A DNA stretch of 64,000 nt, taken from Trinickia acidisoli (GTDB lineage: Bacteria > Pseudomonadota > Gammaproteobacteria > Burkholderiales > Burkholderiaceae). The notes beneath the pieces were generated by a model. The model saw only the letters and a list, made by a program, of their open reading frames with translations, was not told the origin of the DNA and made no database searches. The position numbers and the translations under genes were made by a program. The stretch is from positions 434,001 to 498,000 of the forward strand of contig NZ_JAFLRG010000001.1 of NCBI RefSeq assembly GCF_017315725.1. The letters run 5' to 3'. Below, one piece after another: positions 47,564-57,200 of this stretch (position 1 is the stretch's first letter; every line of letters starts with the position of its first letter).

Positions 47564-48553
47564 TCAGCGCACGCAGCCGATGCCCCGCAGCGTCGCTTCG
47601 ACGGCGGCATCGAGCGGCGTGAACGGTTCGCTGCCGAGCACACCGGCGAGGCGCGCATTGGTCATTTGTACCGGTACCTTCCAGAGGTAGCGCATCTCCA
47701 TCATCTCGCGCAGCGTCGGCACGAACGGGGTGGCCAACCGGACCAACCACCACGGGAAGCGCCGCAGTTTGGGGCGCGCGCCATGCCGCTCTACGACGGC
47801 ACGGATCGCCGCGGCCATTTGCGTGCCGTCCTTATCCCAATGCCCTGCCATATGGAACGTGGAAAACGGGGCGAGCGTCGCTCGGCGCTCGATGAGCGCG
47901 AGCATCGTGCGGGCGACGTCGGGCACGTAGGACCAGGCGTGCCCGACGCCGCGCCGGCCCGGGATGCGCACGGCCTTGACGGGACGCCCCGCCGTGACGA
48001 GCCCCTGCGAAAACCAGCTATTGCCGACGTGCGGGCCGAAGAAGTCGCCCGCGCGAACGATGATCGTTCGAACGCCTCGCGTCGTTGCCACCTCGAGCCT
48101 GCGCTCGAGTTCCACGCGGATCGCGCCTTTGCGCGTCGACGGTCGTTGCGGCGAATCCTCCTTCAAGAGCGGAAACGCGTCGGCGCCGTAGTTGTAGACG
48201 GTTCCGGGCAATACGATGGTTGCGCCGGCGGCGGCCGCCGCCTCGATCGTGTTGTCGATCATCGGCAACACGAGTTCGGACCAGCGCAAATACCCCGGCG
48301 GATTGACTGCGTGCACGATCACGCTGCAACCGCGTGCCGCCGCGACGACGGCTTGCCGGTCCATGGCATCGCCGGGTATCCAGGCGATGCCTTCGCGCTC
48401 GGCGGCCGCGTCGGGCCGGCGCGTGAGTGCCTTGACTTCCCAACCCGCATCGCGCAATTGCCGTGCGAGCTCGCTGCCGATGCCGCCCGTCGCGCCCAGT
48501 ACGAGCGCGCGCTTGGTATTCGCTTCTTGTCTCGCTTCTTGCCTCGTTTCCAT
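47564..48553 (-). CDS. NAD-dependent epimerase/dehydratase-family protein
   Basis: 329-residue extended-SDR-type protein. NAD(P) site LVLGATGGIGSELARQL at the N-terminus, VIVHAVNPPG, VLPGTVYNYG and a Y..-K region; C-terminal half has substrate-binding segments around FPWWLVRLATPFVP. ATG at 48553 chosen because GAGGAG is 7 nt upstream; a frame further upstream lacks one. Divergent from the LysR gene at 48654, its probable regulator. Substrate unknown. Confidence 0.87.
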   Translation of the reverse strand: METRQEARQEANTKRALVLGATGGIGSELARQLRDAGWEVKALTRRPDAAAEREGIAWIPGDAMDRQAVVAAARGCSVIVHAVNPPGYLRWSELVLPMIDNTIEAAAAAGATIVLPGTVYNYGADAFPLLKEDSPQRPSTRKGAIRVELERRLEVATTRGVRTIIVRAGDFFGPHVGNSWFSQGLVTAGRPVKAVRIPGRRGVGHAWSYVPDVARTMLALIERRATLAPFSTFHMAGHWDKDGTQMAAAIRAVVERHGARPKLRRFPWWLVRLATPFVPTLREMMEMRYLWKVPVQMTNARLAGVLGSEPFTPLDAAVEATLRGIGCVR

Positions 48554-48641
48554 CGCCGTTCTCCTCAGAAGAGTGTCTCGATGGGGCACATTCTGGGGCG
48601 AGCTTCGATATAAAGGAATTGGCGAGCATAAGCGATCGGAT

Positions 48642-48655
48642 ATACATTTATGTAT
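48642..48655. promoter_or_regulatory. Palindrome overlapping the LysR start
   Basis: ATACAT-TT-ATGTAT, perfect 6-bp arms; the last two bases fall in the LysR start codon. Fits an autoregulatory site. Confidence 0.45.
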
Positions 48656-49571
48656 GGCATCGAATCTGAGCTGGGAACTCTACCGAACCTTTCTTGCCGT
48701 GCTGACGGAGCGTTCGCTGTCGGGCGCGGCCCGTGCGCTCGGCATTACGCAGCCGACGGCCGGGCGCCACGTCGCGGCGCTGGAGGCCGCGTTCGGCCAG
48801 ACGTTGTTTACGCGCTCGCAGTCGGGGCTGCTGCCGACCGAGGCCGCGCTCGCGCTGCGCGGCTATGCATGCGCGCTGCAAAGCACCGCGGCTGCGCTCG
48901 AGCGTGCGGCGGCGAGCCACGGAACCGGGCTGGCGGGTGTCGTGCGCGTGTCGGCGAGCGACGTGATCGGCGTCGAGGTGTTGCCGTCCGTCATTGCCGA
49001 GCTCAGACGGGCGCATCCGGAGCTCGTTGTCGAATTGGTGCCGACCGATCGCATCCAGGACGTGTTGCAGCGTGAAGTCGACATCGCCGTGCGCATGGCC
49101 GAGCCGTCGCAGGGGGCGCTGATCGCGCGCAGGATCGGCGAGGTGGAACTCGGGATGTACGCGAGGGCTGATTATGTCGAGGAGCACGGCGAGCCGGCGA
49201 CGCTCGCCGACCTGGCGCGACATGCGTTGATCGGCTTCGATCAAGTGACGCCGTTCCTGCGCGAAGCCGGCAAAGCATTTCCGATCTGGAAGCGCGAAGC
49301 CTTCGCCCTGCGTACCGACAGCACGCTCGCGCAGCTTGCGTTGATTCGCGCGGGCTGCGGAATCGGCATCTGTCAAAACGGCATTGCGCAACGCGATTCG
49401 CTCGTGCGGTTGCTGCCCGATGCCGTCGCGCTGAAGCTGCAAACGTGGGTGGTCATGCACGAGGATTTGCGCGGCAGCCCGCGTTGCACGGCAACCTTCG
49501 ATGCGTTGGTGCGCGGGCTGCAGGCGTATATCGCCGGCGATCATGCTGGTTCGGACCGGCGAAGGCGCTAG
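48654..49571 (+). CDS. LysR-family transcriptional regulator
   Basis: 305 residues. HTH at WELYRTFLAVLTERSLSGAARALGITQPTAGRHVAALEAAFGQTLFTR, then a PBP-like domain from VVRVSASDVIGVEVLP. ATG at 48654. Divergent from the epimerase gene, the usual arrangement for a LysR and its target. The palindrome at 48642 overlaps its start. Confidence 0.92.
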   Translation: MASNLSWELYRTFLAVLTERSLSGAARALGITQPTAGRHVAALEAAFGQTLFTRSQSGLLPTEAALALRGYACALQSTAAALERAAASHGTGLAGVVRVSASDVIGVEVLPSVIAELRRAHPELVVELVPTDRIQDVLQREVDIAVRMAEPSQGALIARRIGEVELGMYARADYVEEHGEPATLADLARHALIGFDQVTPFLREAGKAFPIWKREAFALRTDSTLAQLALIRAGCGIGICQNGIAQRDSLVRLLPDAVALKLQTWVVMHEDLRGSPRCTATFDALVRGLQAYIAGDHAGSDRRRR

Positions 49572-49586
49572 CGATGCATCGCACTG

Positions 49587-50393
49587 TCAGTTCCTACGCA
49601 TGAAATCCCACATGTCCGCGTGCAACTGACCCATATGTGTGTACAGCAGCCCGTGCGGCGCGTCCGCATAAACCTTCAGTTGGCACCCGCGTATCAATTC
49701 CGACGACGGCAATCCGCCCACTTCGAGCGGCACCGAGCGGTCGCGGTCGCCGTGCACGATCAGCGTCGGACGGTCGATGCGCAACATCTCGTCCCTGAAA
49801 TCGGCTTCTGCGAGCGCACGGCTGCATGCCAGCGTGACGGGCACCGACGATTGCAGTAGCGTGATGCCCCATTTCATCATCGCCGGCGACGTTTCCGGCA
49901 CGAAGAACGGGGCGAGCGAGGCGGCCACCCAGCTCGGATAGTCGCGGCGCCACAGCGCCCAGAGCGCTTCGAATTGCTCGCGGGGCACGCCGGTGGGGTT
50001 GTCCTCGGTCTTCAAGAGCATCGGCGTGGTGGGTGAGAGCATGACGACGCGGGCCACGCGCCGGCTGCCGTGTCGGCTCAGATAGCGCACGACTTCGCCG
50101 GTGCCCATCGAGTGCGATACGAGCGTAATCTCTTTCAGATCGAGCTTGTCGATGAGCGTTGCGAGGTCGTCGGCGAACGTGTCGAAGTCGTAGCCGTGCG
50201 CGCTCTCGTCCGATTTGCCGTGACCGCGGCGGTCCAGGGAAATGCAGCGCATGCCGCGCTCGCCGAATTCGGCGAACTGGTAGTCCCACATCGCGCTACC
50301 GCAGGCCAGCGCGCTCACGAACACCATCGGTGCGCCGCGGCCCCATTCGCGCCAGTAGAGTTGAGTGTCGTCGTTCGCGGTAATGAATGGCAT
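49587..50393 (-). CDS. Alpha/beta hydrolase (non-heme haloperoxidase/esterase-like)
   Basis: 268-residue hydrolase of the chloroperoxidase/arylesterase type. Oxyanion strand VFVSALACGSAMWDYQ, DRRGHGKSD, nucleophile elbow SHSMG (first Gly replaced by Ser), HGDRDRSVP acid region and the C-terminal DAPHGLLYTH His. No signal peptide. Leftward, convergent with the LysR gene. Confidence 0.88.
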   Translation of the reverse strand: MPFITANDDTQLYWREWGRGAPMVFVSALACGSAMWDYQFAEFGERGMRCISLDRRGHGKSDESAHGYDFDTFADDLATLIDKLDLKEITLVSHSMGTGEVVRYLSRHGSRRVARVVMLSPTTPMLLKTEDNPTGVPREQFEALWALWRRDYPSWVAASLAPFFVPETSPAMMKWGITLLQSSVPVTLACSRALAEADFRDEMLRIDRPTLIVHGDRDRSVPLEVGGLPSSELIRGCQLKVYADAPHGLLYTHMGQLHADMWDFMRRN

Positions 50394-50517
50394 GGTCGTT
50401 CTCCTTTGGTGGGTTGTCGATATCGGTTGTCGATGCGTTGGAAGGCATCGTAGAAGGAGCCGAACGCAAAATCGATTACCTCGGAGGTCATGGAAATTCA
50501 GTCATCCCGCCGACGAC

Positions 50518-50730
50518 TTGCAAATGCAGCCGAGCGTCAATGCGGTGGCGTCGATCGACGTCGAGGCGGCGCGCGAGCGCGCAGGCACGGTTCGAGCACA
50601 GGGTTTGCTCGCAGGCGTGCCGACGTTGTTGAAAGATCTGTTTGCCTATCCGGGCCTGCCCATCGAGTTTTGGCGGTATCAGCTCGCCGGACTGCAAGCG
50701 CTGCCGGGCGCCGCCGATCAGCGGCGCTAG
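50518..50730 (+). pseudogene. Amidase-signature enzyme fragment
   Basis: The stretch SVNAVASIDVEAARERA followed by LLAGVPTLLKDLFAYPGLPIEF matches the N-terminal region of amidase-signature enzymes, with the catalytic Lys in LLKD. It then loses the fold and stops at 50730, with none of the Ser-Ser catalytic loop. Remnant of a deleted gene. Confidence 0.7.
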
Positions 50731-50735
50731 CGTGC

Positions 50736-51260
50736 TCAGTTAAGCGTCTTCGCTTTCTTGCCGGCGCGCGAGGGCGGCTGACACATGACGCAAGCTTTTG
50801 CGCGAGGCAGATCGTGCTTGTACGAGACGAACTTGCCCTTGCAGCGGCAGCATTGGTGCATCTCGAGGATGCCGCCGTTGAAGAAGCGCACGAGCGTCCA
50901 GGCACGCGTCAAATCCAGATGCACATCGAGGCCGCCGTTCGTGCAGTGCTCTCGATAGAGACGGTAGCCTTTGGTCAGCGCGTCGACGTGCGAGCAGCGC
51001 GCTTCGCCCTTCAGAAACGAGTACGTGTGATAGAACAGCGACGCGTGGATATTGGCCTGCCACGTCATGTACCAGTCGGCGGAGGAGGGCAGCATGCCCT
51101 TCGGCGGCGATTCGGATTTGACTTCGCGATAGAGGCGGATCAGCCGCTCGCGCGAGAGCGAGAGTTCGGACTCGAGCACCTGCATGCGGGCGCCCAGTTC
51201 GATCAGTGCAACGGCGCGGGACACTTCCTGTGCTTCTTCGATCAGGCTCGTCTTCGGCAT
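50736..51260 (-). CDS. flhC: Flagellar transcriptional activator FlhC
   Basis: Partner of FlhD in the master activator of flagellar class II genes. 174 residues: N-terminal helices (SRAVALIELGARMQVLESELSLSRERLIRLYREV), the SADWYMTWQANIHASLFY block and the C-terminal zinc site with four Cys (CCRCKGKFV...CVMC). Slightly shorter than E. coli FlhC. Begins 13 nt after flhD; the pair is an operon. No other flagellar gene is in the window. Confidence 0.93.
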   Translation of the reverse strand: MPKTSLIEEAQEVSRAVALIELGARMQVLESELSLSRERLIRLYREVKSESPPKGMLPSSADWYMTWQANIHASLFYHTYSFLKGEARCSHVDALTKGYRLYREHCTNGGLDVHLDLTRAWTLVRFFNGGILEMHQCCRCKGKFVSYKHDLPRAKACVMCQPPSRAGKKAKTLN

Positions 51261-51273
51261 GGTTGGCTCCCTT

Positions 51274-51591
51274 TTAGCAGAATTGCTTGGCGGGCTGCGC
51301 GGCGAGCAAGATCGCCGCGTGCGTGGCGGCGGCGTCGAGCCCCTTGTCGGCCGTCGTGAGGGCCGTCAGCATCGCCGCGTCGTCGAAGCGGAAATCGCAG
51401 ACGAGGTCTTCCGACTGGGCGAGCTTGATCGTTTGCGCGGGCGTGAGCGTGTGGACCAAGTCGGCCAATTGCGCCGACAAGCCGAGCTTGAACAGGCCTT
51501 CGGCGTAGTCCTCGTTGAGCATGTGCTGCGCAAGCATCAAATACGACAGGTTGATTTCGCGTATCGTTTCGAGCACTTCGCGATTGTCCAC
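51274..51591 (-). CDS. flhD: Flagellar transcriptional activator FlhD
   Basis: 105-residue activator subunit, recognised from VDNREVLETIREINLSYLMLAQHMLNEDYAEGLFKLGLS and LADLVHTLTPAQTIKLAQSEDLVCDFRF. GTG start at 51591 with GGAGG 6-7 nt upstream; the open frame upstream has no such site. First gene of flhDC. Confidence 0.93.
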   Translation of the reverse strand: MDNREVLETIREINLSYLMLAQHMLNEDYAEGLFKLGLSAQLADLVHTLTPAQTIKLAQSEDLVCDFRFDDAAMLTALTTADKGLDAAATHAAILLAAQPAKQFC

Positions 51592-51763
51592 TCTAGCCTC
51601 CGCAACGGGGAACACGGGTCGCACGCCTCTCGATTCGACCGCTTACTGAACTGCGCGGTGTGGTGCATGCGTCGGATGAAAGTATTGTTCAGATCGTTGG
51701 CGCCACCAATCAGCGCCGGCGGAACCTGATGTCGTCCCGTCTGCCGCGGATGTAAGCGTTTTC

Positions 51764-51926
51764 CTACGAGCGCTGGCGCGCCTGCCCGGCAGCCCCGCCC
51801 AGCAAGCTGCGATAGCGCGCCGGGTTGGAGTCGAACGCATGTTTGAAGGCATTGCCGGAAATGCGACTGAGACGAGAAACCGCCGGCGAGCGCGATCTCC
51901 GTCAGCGGCGGGCGAATATCGGCGAG
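51764..51926 (-). pseudogene. AraC-family regulator remnant (C-terminal HTH)
   Basis: Minus-strand codons give DIRPPLTEIALAGGFSSQSHF in one frame and NAFKHAFDSNPARYRSLLGG in the next, i.e. the second helix-turn-helix of an AraC protein with a one-base frameshift at about 51857. The N-terminal part is missing, with a stop just upstream. Lies in front of flhDC. Confidence 0.75.
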
Positions 51927-52045
51927 TCATCGACAGCGAGCCGCGCGTTGCGCTGCGAATGGACGGCAACCCGCCTATTGGCAATAATGCTGGGTTGACC
52001 GCCCGCTTCGTCGCATCATTCGCACAATCGCGTCGCCATCCCGCC

Positions 52046-53044
52046 ATGCACAAACCCATACTTGCGCTGACCTACGATCAGATCGATCAATGGATCGCCT
52101 CGCTGCAGCCCGATCTGGCCGGTGAGGGATTGGCGTGCGCCGTCGGCATTTTGCGTGGTGGCGCGCCGCTTGCACTCATGGTGTCGCACGCGGTCGGCGT
52201 GCCCGCGGCGTTTTTACGCTACGAGCGCGCGACGCGCACGGTGGCATGGGATTCCTCGATTGCCATGCCGCTCGCGGGCAGCAAAGTGCTGCTTTGCGAA
52301 GATATCGCCGGCGCCGGCAACACGCTCGACGATTGCATGGCCTTTCTGCGCGCTCACGGGCTCGAGGTGATCACGCTCGCGGCGGGATTCGACGATCTGA
52401 GTCGGATTCGGCCCGATTACGGCATCGACGCCCGCGGTTATTTCGTTTTGTTCCCGTGGGAGCGCCACGCCTACACCGATCCTTATCGCGAGGCATGGCA
52501 GCGAACGCGGGCGGGTACACGGGGCGCGATCGGCGAAGATCACGAATTCGCGGTCTACGCCGTCGATCTCGACGGCATTCTGTTACCGGACGTTGCGCCG
52601 GAGCACTATGAAGCCGATCTGGCCGCTGCCCTCGCCGAGCGCGATGCGCTCCTGCCGTTCGACCGCTTGCCCGGCATCGACTTCGCGTGCGCCAAGGCGA
52701 TCGTCACGGGGCGCCCCGAGATCGATCGCGCGCGCACGCAGGCCTGGCTGACCCGGCACGGGTTCGACCGGCCGCGGCTCGTCATGCGCGATCCCGCGCG
52801 CCACGGCGATCGGCCGCACGAGGTGGCGGCGCATAAGGCGCAGGCGGCCGTCGAGCTATCGTGCACGCATTTCGTCGAAAGCGATCCGGTGCAGGCCATT
52901 CATATCGCGCAATTCGCGCCGCTTTTGCGCGTCGTTTGGTGGAATGCGGCTGACGGCACCGGCAAGCTCGTTTCGGCACATCGATGGGAGCCGGCGAGCG
53001 CCGAGCGCACGCCGGCTCGACAACGCGAGTTGCCGGCCGCCTGA
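52046..53044 (+). CDS. Phosphoribosyltransferase-HAD-like fusion protein
   Basis: 332 residues. The N-terminal ~125 form a type I PRTase-like domain: VGILRGGAPLALMVSHAVGVP, then the PRPP loop VLLCEDIAGAGNTLDD with Glu-Asp in the usual acidic pair. The rest resembles a HAD-like domain: YAVDLDGILLPD (first motif D-x-D-G), IVTGRPEIDRARTQAWL and HFVESDPVQA. It may be a salvage enzyme, but the exact substrates are unknown. ATG at 52046 from the PRTase start; no clear ribosome site. Confidence 0.75.
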   Translation: MHKPILALTYDQIDQWIASLQPDLAGEGLACAVGILRGGAPLALMVSHAVGVPAAFLRYERATRTVAWDSSIAMPLAGSKVLLCEDIAGAGNTLDDCMAFLRAHGLEVITLAAGFDDLSRIRPDYGIDARGYFVLFPWERHAYTDPYREAWQRTRAGTRGAIGEDHEFAVYAVDLDGILLPDVAPEHYEADLAAALAERDALLPFDRLPGIDFACAKAIVTGRPEIDRARTQAWLTRHGFDRPRLVMRDPARHGDRPHEVAAHKAQAAVELSCTHFVESDPVQAIHIAQFAPLLRVVWWNAADGTGKLVSAHRWEPASAERTPARQRELPAA

Positions 53045-53261
53045 CCCGGCACCCTGCCTTCGAGCCTTTGTCGTGGCGGCGGCGCGGCACGAGCATGCGG
53101 CTCGGCCGATTGGCATCTATGCTGTGGTTCAGCAGGTCGGTATTCGTTCGCGCAACCTACGGACACGCGCAAGCTTGCGACAATGATCTCGACGCGGCGC
53201 AGCGCGCCGACGTCGCACCTTTCTTCTACCTTTGACTTTGACCTTTGAGAGAGAGCGGACG

Positions 53262-53666
53262 ATGCAAACGAAACCTGTACTTGGCCTTGCCGAAGCGAAC
53301 ACGATCATCGAAGCGGCCCGCGCCGAAGCCCTGAAGCACGGCTGGAACGTGGCGATCGCACTGGTCGACGACGGCGGGCATCCCCTCGCGCTCACGCGCT
53401 TGGACGGCGCGTCGCCCGTCAGCGCCTACATTGCGATGGAAAAAGCGCGCACCTCGGCGCTCGGCCGGCGCGAATCGAAAGCTTACGAAGACATGATCAA
53501 CGGGGGACGTACCGCATTTCTGAGCGTGCCGCTCCAAGGCACGCTCGAGGGCGGCGTGCCGGTCGTCGTCGACGGGCACGTGGTCGGCGCGGTGGGGGTA
53601 TCGGGCGTCAAGTCGGAGCAGGACGCGCACGTCGCCAAGACAGGCGCGCAAAGCATCGAGGCTTAG
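53262..53666 (+). CDS. glcG: GlcG/HbpS-family heme-binding protein
   Basis: 134 residues, single DUF336 domain: LGLAEANTIIEAARAEALKHGWNVAIALVDDGGHPLALTRLDGA, then AYIAMEKARTSALGRRES and GGVPVVVDGHVVGAVGVSG. GlcG is often linked to glycolate/glyoxylate genes, and malate synthase G follows 58 nt later. ATG at 53262 behind GAGAGAGCG. Confidence 0.88.
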   Translation: MQTKPVLGLAEANTIIEAARAEALKHGWNVAIALVDDGGHPLALTRLDGASPVSAYIAMEKARTSALGRRESKAYEDMINGGRTAFLSVPLQGTLEGGVPVVVDGHVVGAVGVSGVKSEQDAHVAKTGAQSIEA

Positions 53667-53723
53667 CCCGGAGCCGTTTTTCAACGAAACAACCGAAGCA
53701 ACAACCGAAGCAACAACCGCATC

Positions 53724-55904
53724 ATGAATCTGACCGACCACCACGGGCTGCGTGTCGACGCGGCCCTGAGCCAATTCATCGAGCGCGAGGCGATGCCGGG
53801 TACCGGCATCGCCTCGTCGGCTTTCTGGCAAGGCTTTGCCGCGCTCGTGCACGAGCTGGCCCCGAAAAATCGAGCGCTGTTGGCCGAGCGCGATCGCCTG
53901 CAAACGGCGCTCGACGAATGGCATCGCACGCATCCCGGCCCCGTTCGCGACTTGCGTGCCTATCGTACGTTTCTCGAAGAGATCGGCTATATCGTGCCGG
54001 CGCCGGCCGGCGTGAAGATCGGCACGGCTGGCGTCGACGTCGAGATCGCCGAGCAAGCGGGCCCGCAACTCGTCGTACCGCTGTCGAATGCGCGCTACGC
54101 GCTCAACGCGGCCAACGCGCGCTGGGGCAGCCTTTACGACGCGTTATACGGCACCGACGCGTTGCCTGAGGACGATGGGGCGACGCGTTCGGGCGACTAC
54201 AACCCAGTGCGCGGCGCACGGGTCATCGACTACGCGCGCGCGTTTCTCGATCGCGCCGCGCCGCTCGCGGGCGCGTCCCATTGCGACGCCACGGCTTATG
54301 CCGTGCGCGACGGCCGTCTCGTCGTGCGCACGAAGGCGGGCGAGGCGAGCCTTGCGGACCCCGGGCAATTCGTCGGCTACCAAGGGCAGAGCGATGCGCC
54401 GTCGGCCGTTCTACTCAAGCACCACGGGCTTCACATCGAGATTCGGATCGACGCGCAGGCGCCGATCGGCAAGACCGACGCGGCCCGCGTGAACGACGTC
54501 GTGCTCGAAGCGGCGGTCACGACGATCATCGATTGCGAGGACTCGGTCGCGGCCGTCGACGCCGCGGACAAGGTCGCGCTTTATCGCAACTGGCTCGGGC
54601 TCATGCAGGGCACGCTCGAGGAAGCGGTCAGCAAGAACGGCAAGACGTTCACGCGGCGTTTGAACGACGATCGCGCCTATCACACGGGCGAGGGCGGCAC
54701 GCTGACGCTGCACGGCCGTTCGCTGCTGTTCGTGCGCAACGTCGGTCATTTGATGACGACGAACGCGGTGCTCGACCGCGACGGGCGCGAGATCCCCGAG
54801 GGCGTGCTCGACGCGGTCGTCACGACGCTCTGCGCGCTGCATGATCGGCAGAACCGGCGCAACTCGCGCGAAGGGGCGATCTACATCGTCAAACCGAAGA
54901 TGCACGGGCCGGCCGAAGCCGCATTCGCCGATGAGCTGTTCGGCCGTGTCGAGCGCCTCTACGGCCTGCCGCCGCAGACGATCAAGATCGGCATCATGGA
55001 CGAAGAGCGCCGCACGAGCATCAACCTCGCTGCCTCGATCGCTGCCGCGGCGGGGCGCGTTGCCTTCATCAACACGGGCTTTCTCGATCGCACCGGCGAC
55101 GAGATGCACTCGACGATGGAAGCGGGCCCGATGCTGCGCAAGGGCGATATGAAGAGCACGGCGTGGATCGCAGCCTACGAGCGCAGCAACGTGCTCGTCG
55201 GTCTCGCCTGCGGGCTGCGCGGGCGCGCCCAGATCGGCAAGGGCATGTGGGCGATGCCCGATCTGATGCATGCGATGCTCGAGCAAAAGGGCGCTCAGCT
55301 TCGCGCCGGGGCCGATACTGCATGGGTGCCGTCGCCGACGGCGGCCACGCTGCATGCGCTTCACTATCACGAAGTGGACGTGCGGGCCGTACAGCAGTCG
55401 CTCGAGAAAATCGACTATGCGAGCGAGCGCGATGCGCTGCTCGACGGTTTGTTGACGGTGCCCGTCGTCGAGCGCGCTTCGTGGTCGGAGGAGGAGATTC
55501 GCCGCGAGGTGGAGAACAACGCGCAAGGCATTCTAGGGTACGTCGTGCGATGGATCGAGCAAGGGGTCGGCTGCTCGAAGGTGCCCGATATCCATGACGT
55601 CGGCTTGATGGAGGATCGCGCGACCCTGCGCATCTCGAGCCAGCATATTGCCAATTGGCTACGCCACGGGGTGATCACGCCTGAGTTCGTGAAGGCGACC
55701 TTCGAGCGGATGGCGCGCGTCGTCGACCAGCAAAACGCGGGCGATCCGAACTACCGGCCGATGGCACCCGATTACGCCGCGTCGTTCGCGTTTCGCGCGG
55801 CATGCGCGCTTGCGTTCGAAGGACGGACGCAGCCGAACGGGTATACGGAGCCGTTGCTTCATCGCTTTCGCTCGGAATTCAAGCGCCACGTGGCAGGCGA
55901 TTAG
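53724..55904 (+). CDS. glcB: Malate synthase G
   Basis: 726-residue enzyme that condenses glyoxylate with acetyl-CoA to malate. Matches the full G-type length. Seen: [31 protein letters not shown] (with the catalytic Arg/Glu/Asp region), [36 protein letters not shown] and the C-terminal Asp loop in [22 protein letters not shown]. Probably co-transcribed with the glcG-like gene. Confidence 0.95.
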   Translation: MNLTDHHGLRVDAALSQFIEREAMPGTGIASSAFWQGFAALVHELAPKNRALLAERDRLQTALDEWHRTHPGPVRDLRAYRTFLEEIGYIVPAPAGVKIGTAGVDVEIAEQAGPQLVVPLSNARYALNAANARWGSLYDALYGTDALPEDDGATRSGDYNPVRGARVIDYARAFLDRAAPLAGASHCDATAYAVRDGRLVVRTKAGEASLADPGQFVGYQGQSDAPSAVLLKHHGLHIEIRIDAQAPIGKTDAARVNDVVLEAAVTTIIDCEDSVAAVDAADKVALYRNWLGLMQGTLEEAVSKNGKTFTRRLNDDRAYHTGEGGTLTLHGRSLLFVRNVGHLMTTNAVLDRDGREIPEGVLDAVVTTLCALHDRQNRRNSREGAIYIVKPKMHGPAEAAFADELFGRVERLYGLPPQTIKIGIMDEERRTSINLAASIAAAAGRVAFINTGFLDRTGDEMHSTMEAGPMLRKGDMKSTAWIAAYERSNVLVGLACGLRGRAQIGKGMWAMPDLMHAMLEQKGAQLRAGADTAWVPSPTAATLHALHYHEVDVRAVQQSLEKIDYASERDALLDGLLTVPVVERASWSEEEIRREVENNAQGILGYVVRWIEQGVGCSKVPDIHDVGLMEDRATLRISSQHIANWLRHGVITPEFVKATFERMARVVDQQNAGDPNYRPMAPDYAASFAFRAACALAFEGRTQPNGYTEPLLHRFRSEFKRHVAGD

Positions 55905-56017
55905 CCGGACCGGCCCGTGCTGCTCGGCACTGGCGTCGCGGCGACGGGCGCGCTTTTTCCGCTCGTGCCGGCCACGCTCGGTCGGTCGCCCGTTCGCCTG
56001 CTTACTCACTTACTGAT

Positions 56018-56557
56018 TCATTCATCGTCGGACGTGGCGCTGCCGTCGATGATGAGCATGCTGCGAACGGGCCGCGCGCGGGCCGGCATGTGTTTGAAGA
56101 GACTTTCGAGATGCACGTCGCCGAAACTGCGGCCCCACGCCATGGCGCTCGATTGCTCCGTGCTCGACCAGTACCAATCCGTCTTGTCGAATGCGTCGCG
56201 AATCGTGACGTTGGCGATCTCGAGTTCACGGTGGGACGGCAGGTAGAAATCCTTGTGACCGTCCTTTTCGTAAGCCGCGGCAAAGCGTGCCGCATGATGG
56301 CCGTGCCACGGCTTTGGGCAACCGACGAGATCGCGCGTATTCGCGTGGCCGTCGCCGTCCTCGTGCGCGCCTTCCTCCGTCGCGCCGAACCCGCCCCAGG
56401 GGATGTCGACGGCTTCGTCTTCGGCGACGATCAAGACGCGGGGCTGGGTGCCCTCGTAATCGGGCATGATGCCGGCGTATAAACCGCCTTGTCCCGGCCA
56501 GTACTCGCCGAGCTTCGGCGCATCGGCGAGCCGGACGCCCTGGGTGGTATCGATCAC
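56018..56557 (-). CDS. DUF1566-like protein, copy 1
   Basis: 179 residues. The C-terminal half has the DUF1566 hallmarks: FYLPSHRELEIA, DWYWSSTEQSS and a final ARARPVRSMLI strand. The N-terminal half (LGEYWPGQGGLYAGIMPDYEGTQPRVLIVAEDEAVDIPWGGFG) is shared with its neighbour. GTG at 56557 with GAGGAG 5 nt upstream chosen over longer frames. No signal peptide. Function unknown; related domains occur in adhesins and phage tails. Confidence 0.8.
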   Translation of the reverse strand: MIDTTQGVRLADAPKLGEYWPGQGGLYAGIMPDYEGTQPRVLIVAEDEAVDIPWGGFGATEEGAHEDGDGHANTRDLVGCPKPWHGHHAARFAAAYEKDGHKDFYLPSHRELEIANVTIRDAFDKTDWYWSSTEQSSAMAWGRSFGDVHLESLFKHMPARARPVRSMLIIDGSATSDDE

Positions 56558-56690
56558 AATCGCTCCTCGTGTGTTGAGTGGCCCGCTGCCGCGCGGGTGG
56601 AGTTGGTCGGCGCGACGATATTGATGCACGCGCTCCTTCAATCGTCGATTGCGCTCGACATTTAAGACGCGCGGCAACGGGGCGCGATGC

Positions 56691-57200
56691 TCAGCGATCG
56701 GACACGAATATTCTCCTCACGGCGCGTGCGCGGCCTTCGAACGTCTTGAACATCTGCGCGAAGTCCACCCCGTTGCGATTGTGCCCCTCAGCTTCCGTGG
56801 CCGAATGGTCGGTGCTCGACCAATACCAATCGGAGGGGGTGAAGTGGTCGGACAGCAGGGTCATCGCCGCTTCGAGTTCTAGCTGAGCCGGCAAATGGAA
56901 GTCGTCGTGGCCGTCCTTTCGGTAATCGGCCGCCCAGTGCGCGGCCGGATGTCGGTGGGGACAGCGCTCGAGCACTTGCGTATTCGCGTCGCCGTCGCTT
57001 TTGCTGCGCGCTTTCGGCTCTTCACGCCCGTAGCCGCCCCACGCCACGGCGAGCGCTTCGTCGATGGAGACGATGAGGTGATAAGGGCGGCTGCCGACGT
57101 AATCGGGCATGATGCCCGCGTAAACGCCGCCTTGCCCGGCCCAATAATCACCGATGGCGGGCACGTTGATTGCGGCGGGATGCGTGTTCCCTTCGATCAT
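56691..57200 (-). CDS. DUF1566-like protein, copy 2
   Basis: 169-residue paralog of 56018-56557 with the same order of blocks: GDYWAGQGGVYAGIMPDYVGS, VAWGGYG, DDFHLPAQLELEAA, DWYWSSTDHSATEAEG and RARAVRRIFV. ATG at 57200 with AGGAG 8 nt upstream. The two genes read the same way, 133 nt apart, and look like a tandem duplication with diverged middles. Confidence 0.8.
   Translation of the reverse strand: MIEGNTHPAAINVPAIGDYWAGQGGVYAGIMPDYVGSRPYHLIVSIDEALAVAWGGYGREEPKARSKSDGDANTQVLERCPHRHPAAHWAADYRKDGHDDFHLPAQLELEAAMTLLSDHFTPSDWYWSSTDHSATEAEGHNRNGVDFAQMFKTFEGRARAVRRIFVSDR

Noticed and set aside
45574..47622. A 682-codon plus-strand open frame across the porin and LysR genes
   Set aside because: Overlaps two well-supported genes on both strands and has no recognisable motif; a composition artefact.
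53686..53720. 12-bp tandem repeat (AACAACCGAAGC-like) before glcB
   Set aside because: Short imperfect repeat in a leader; no sign of a function beyond spacing.
56018..57200. Diversity-generating retroelement target genes
   Set aside because: No reverse transcriptase or template repeat is visible nearby.
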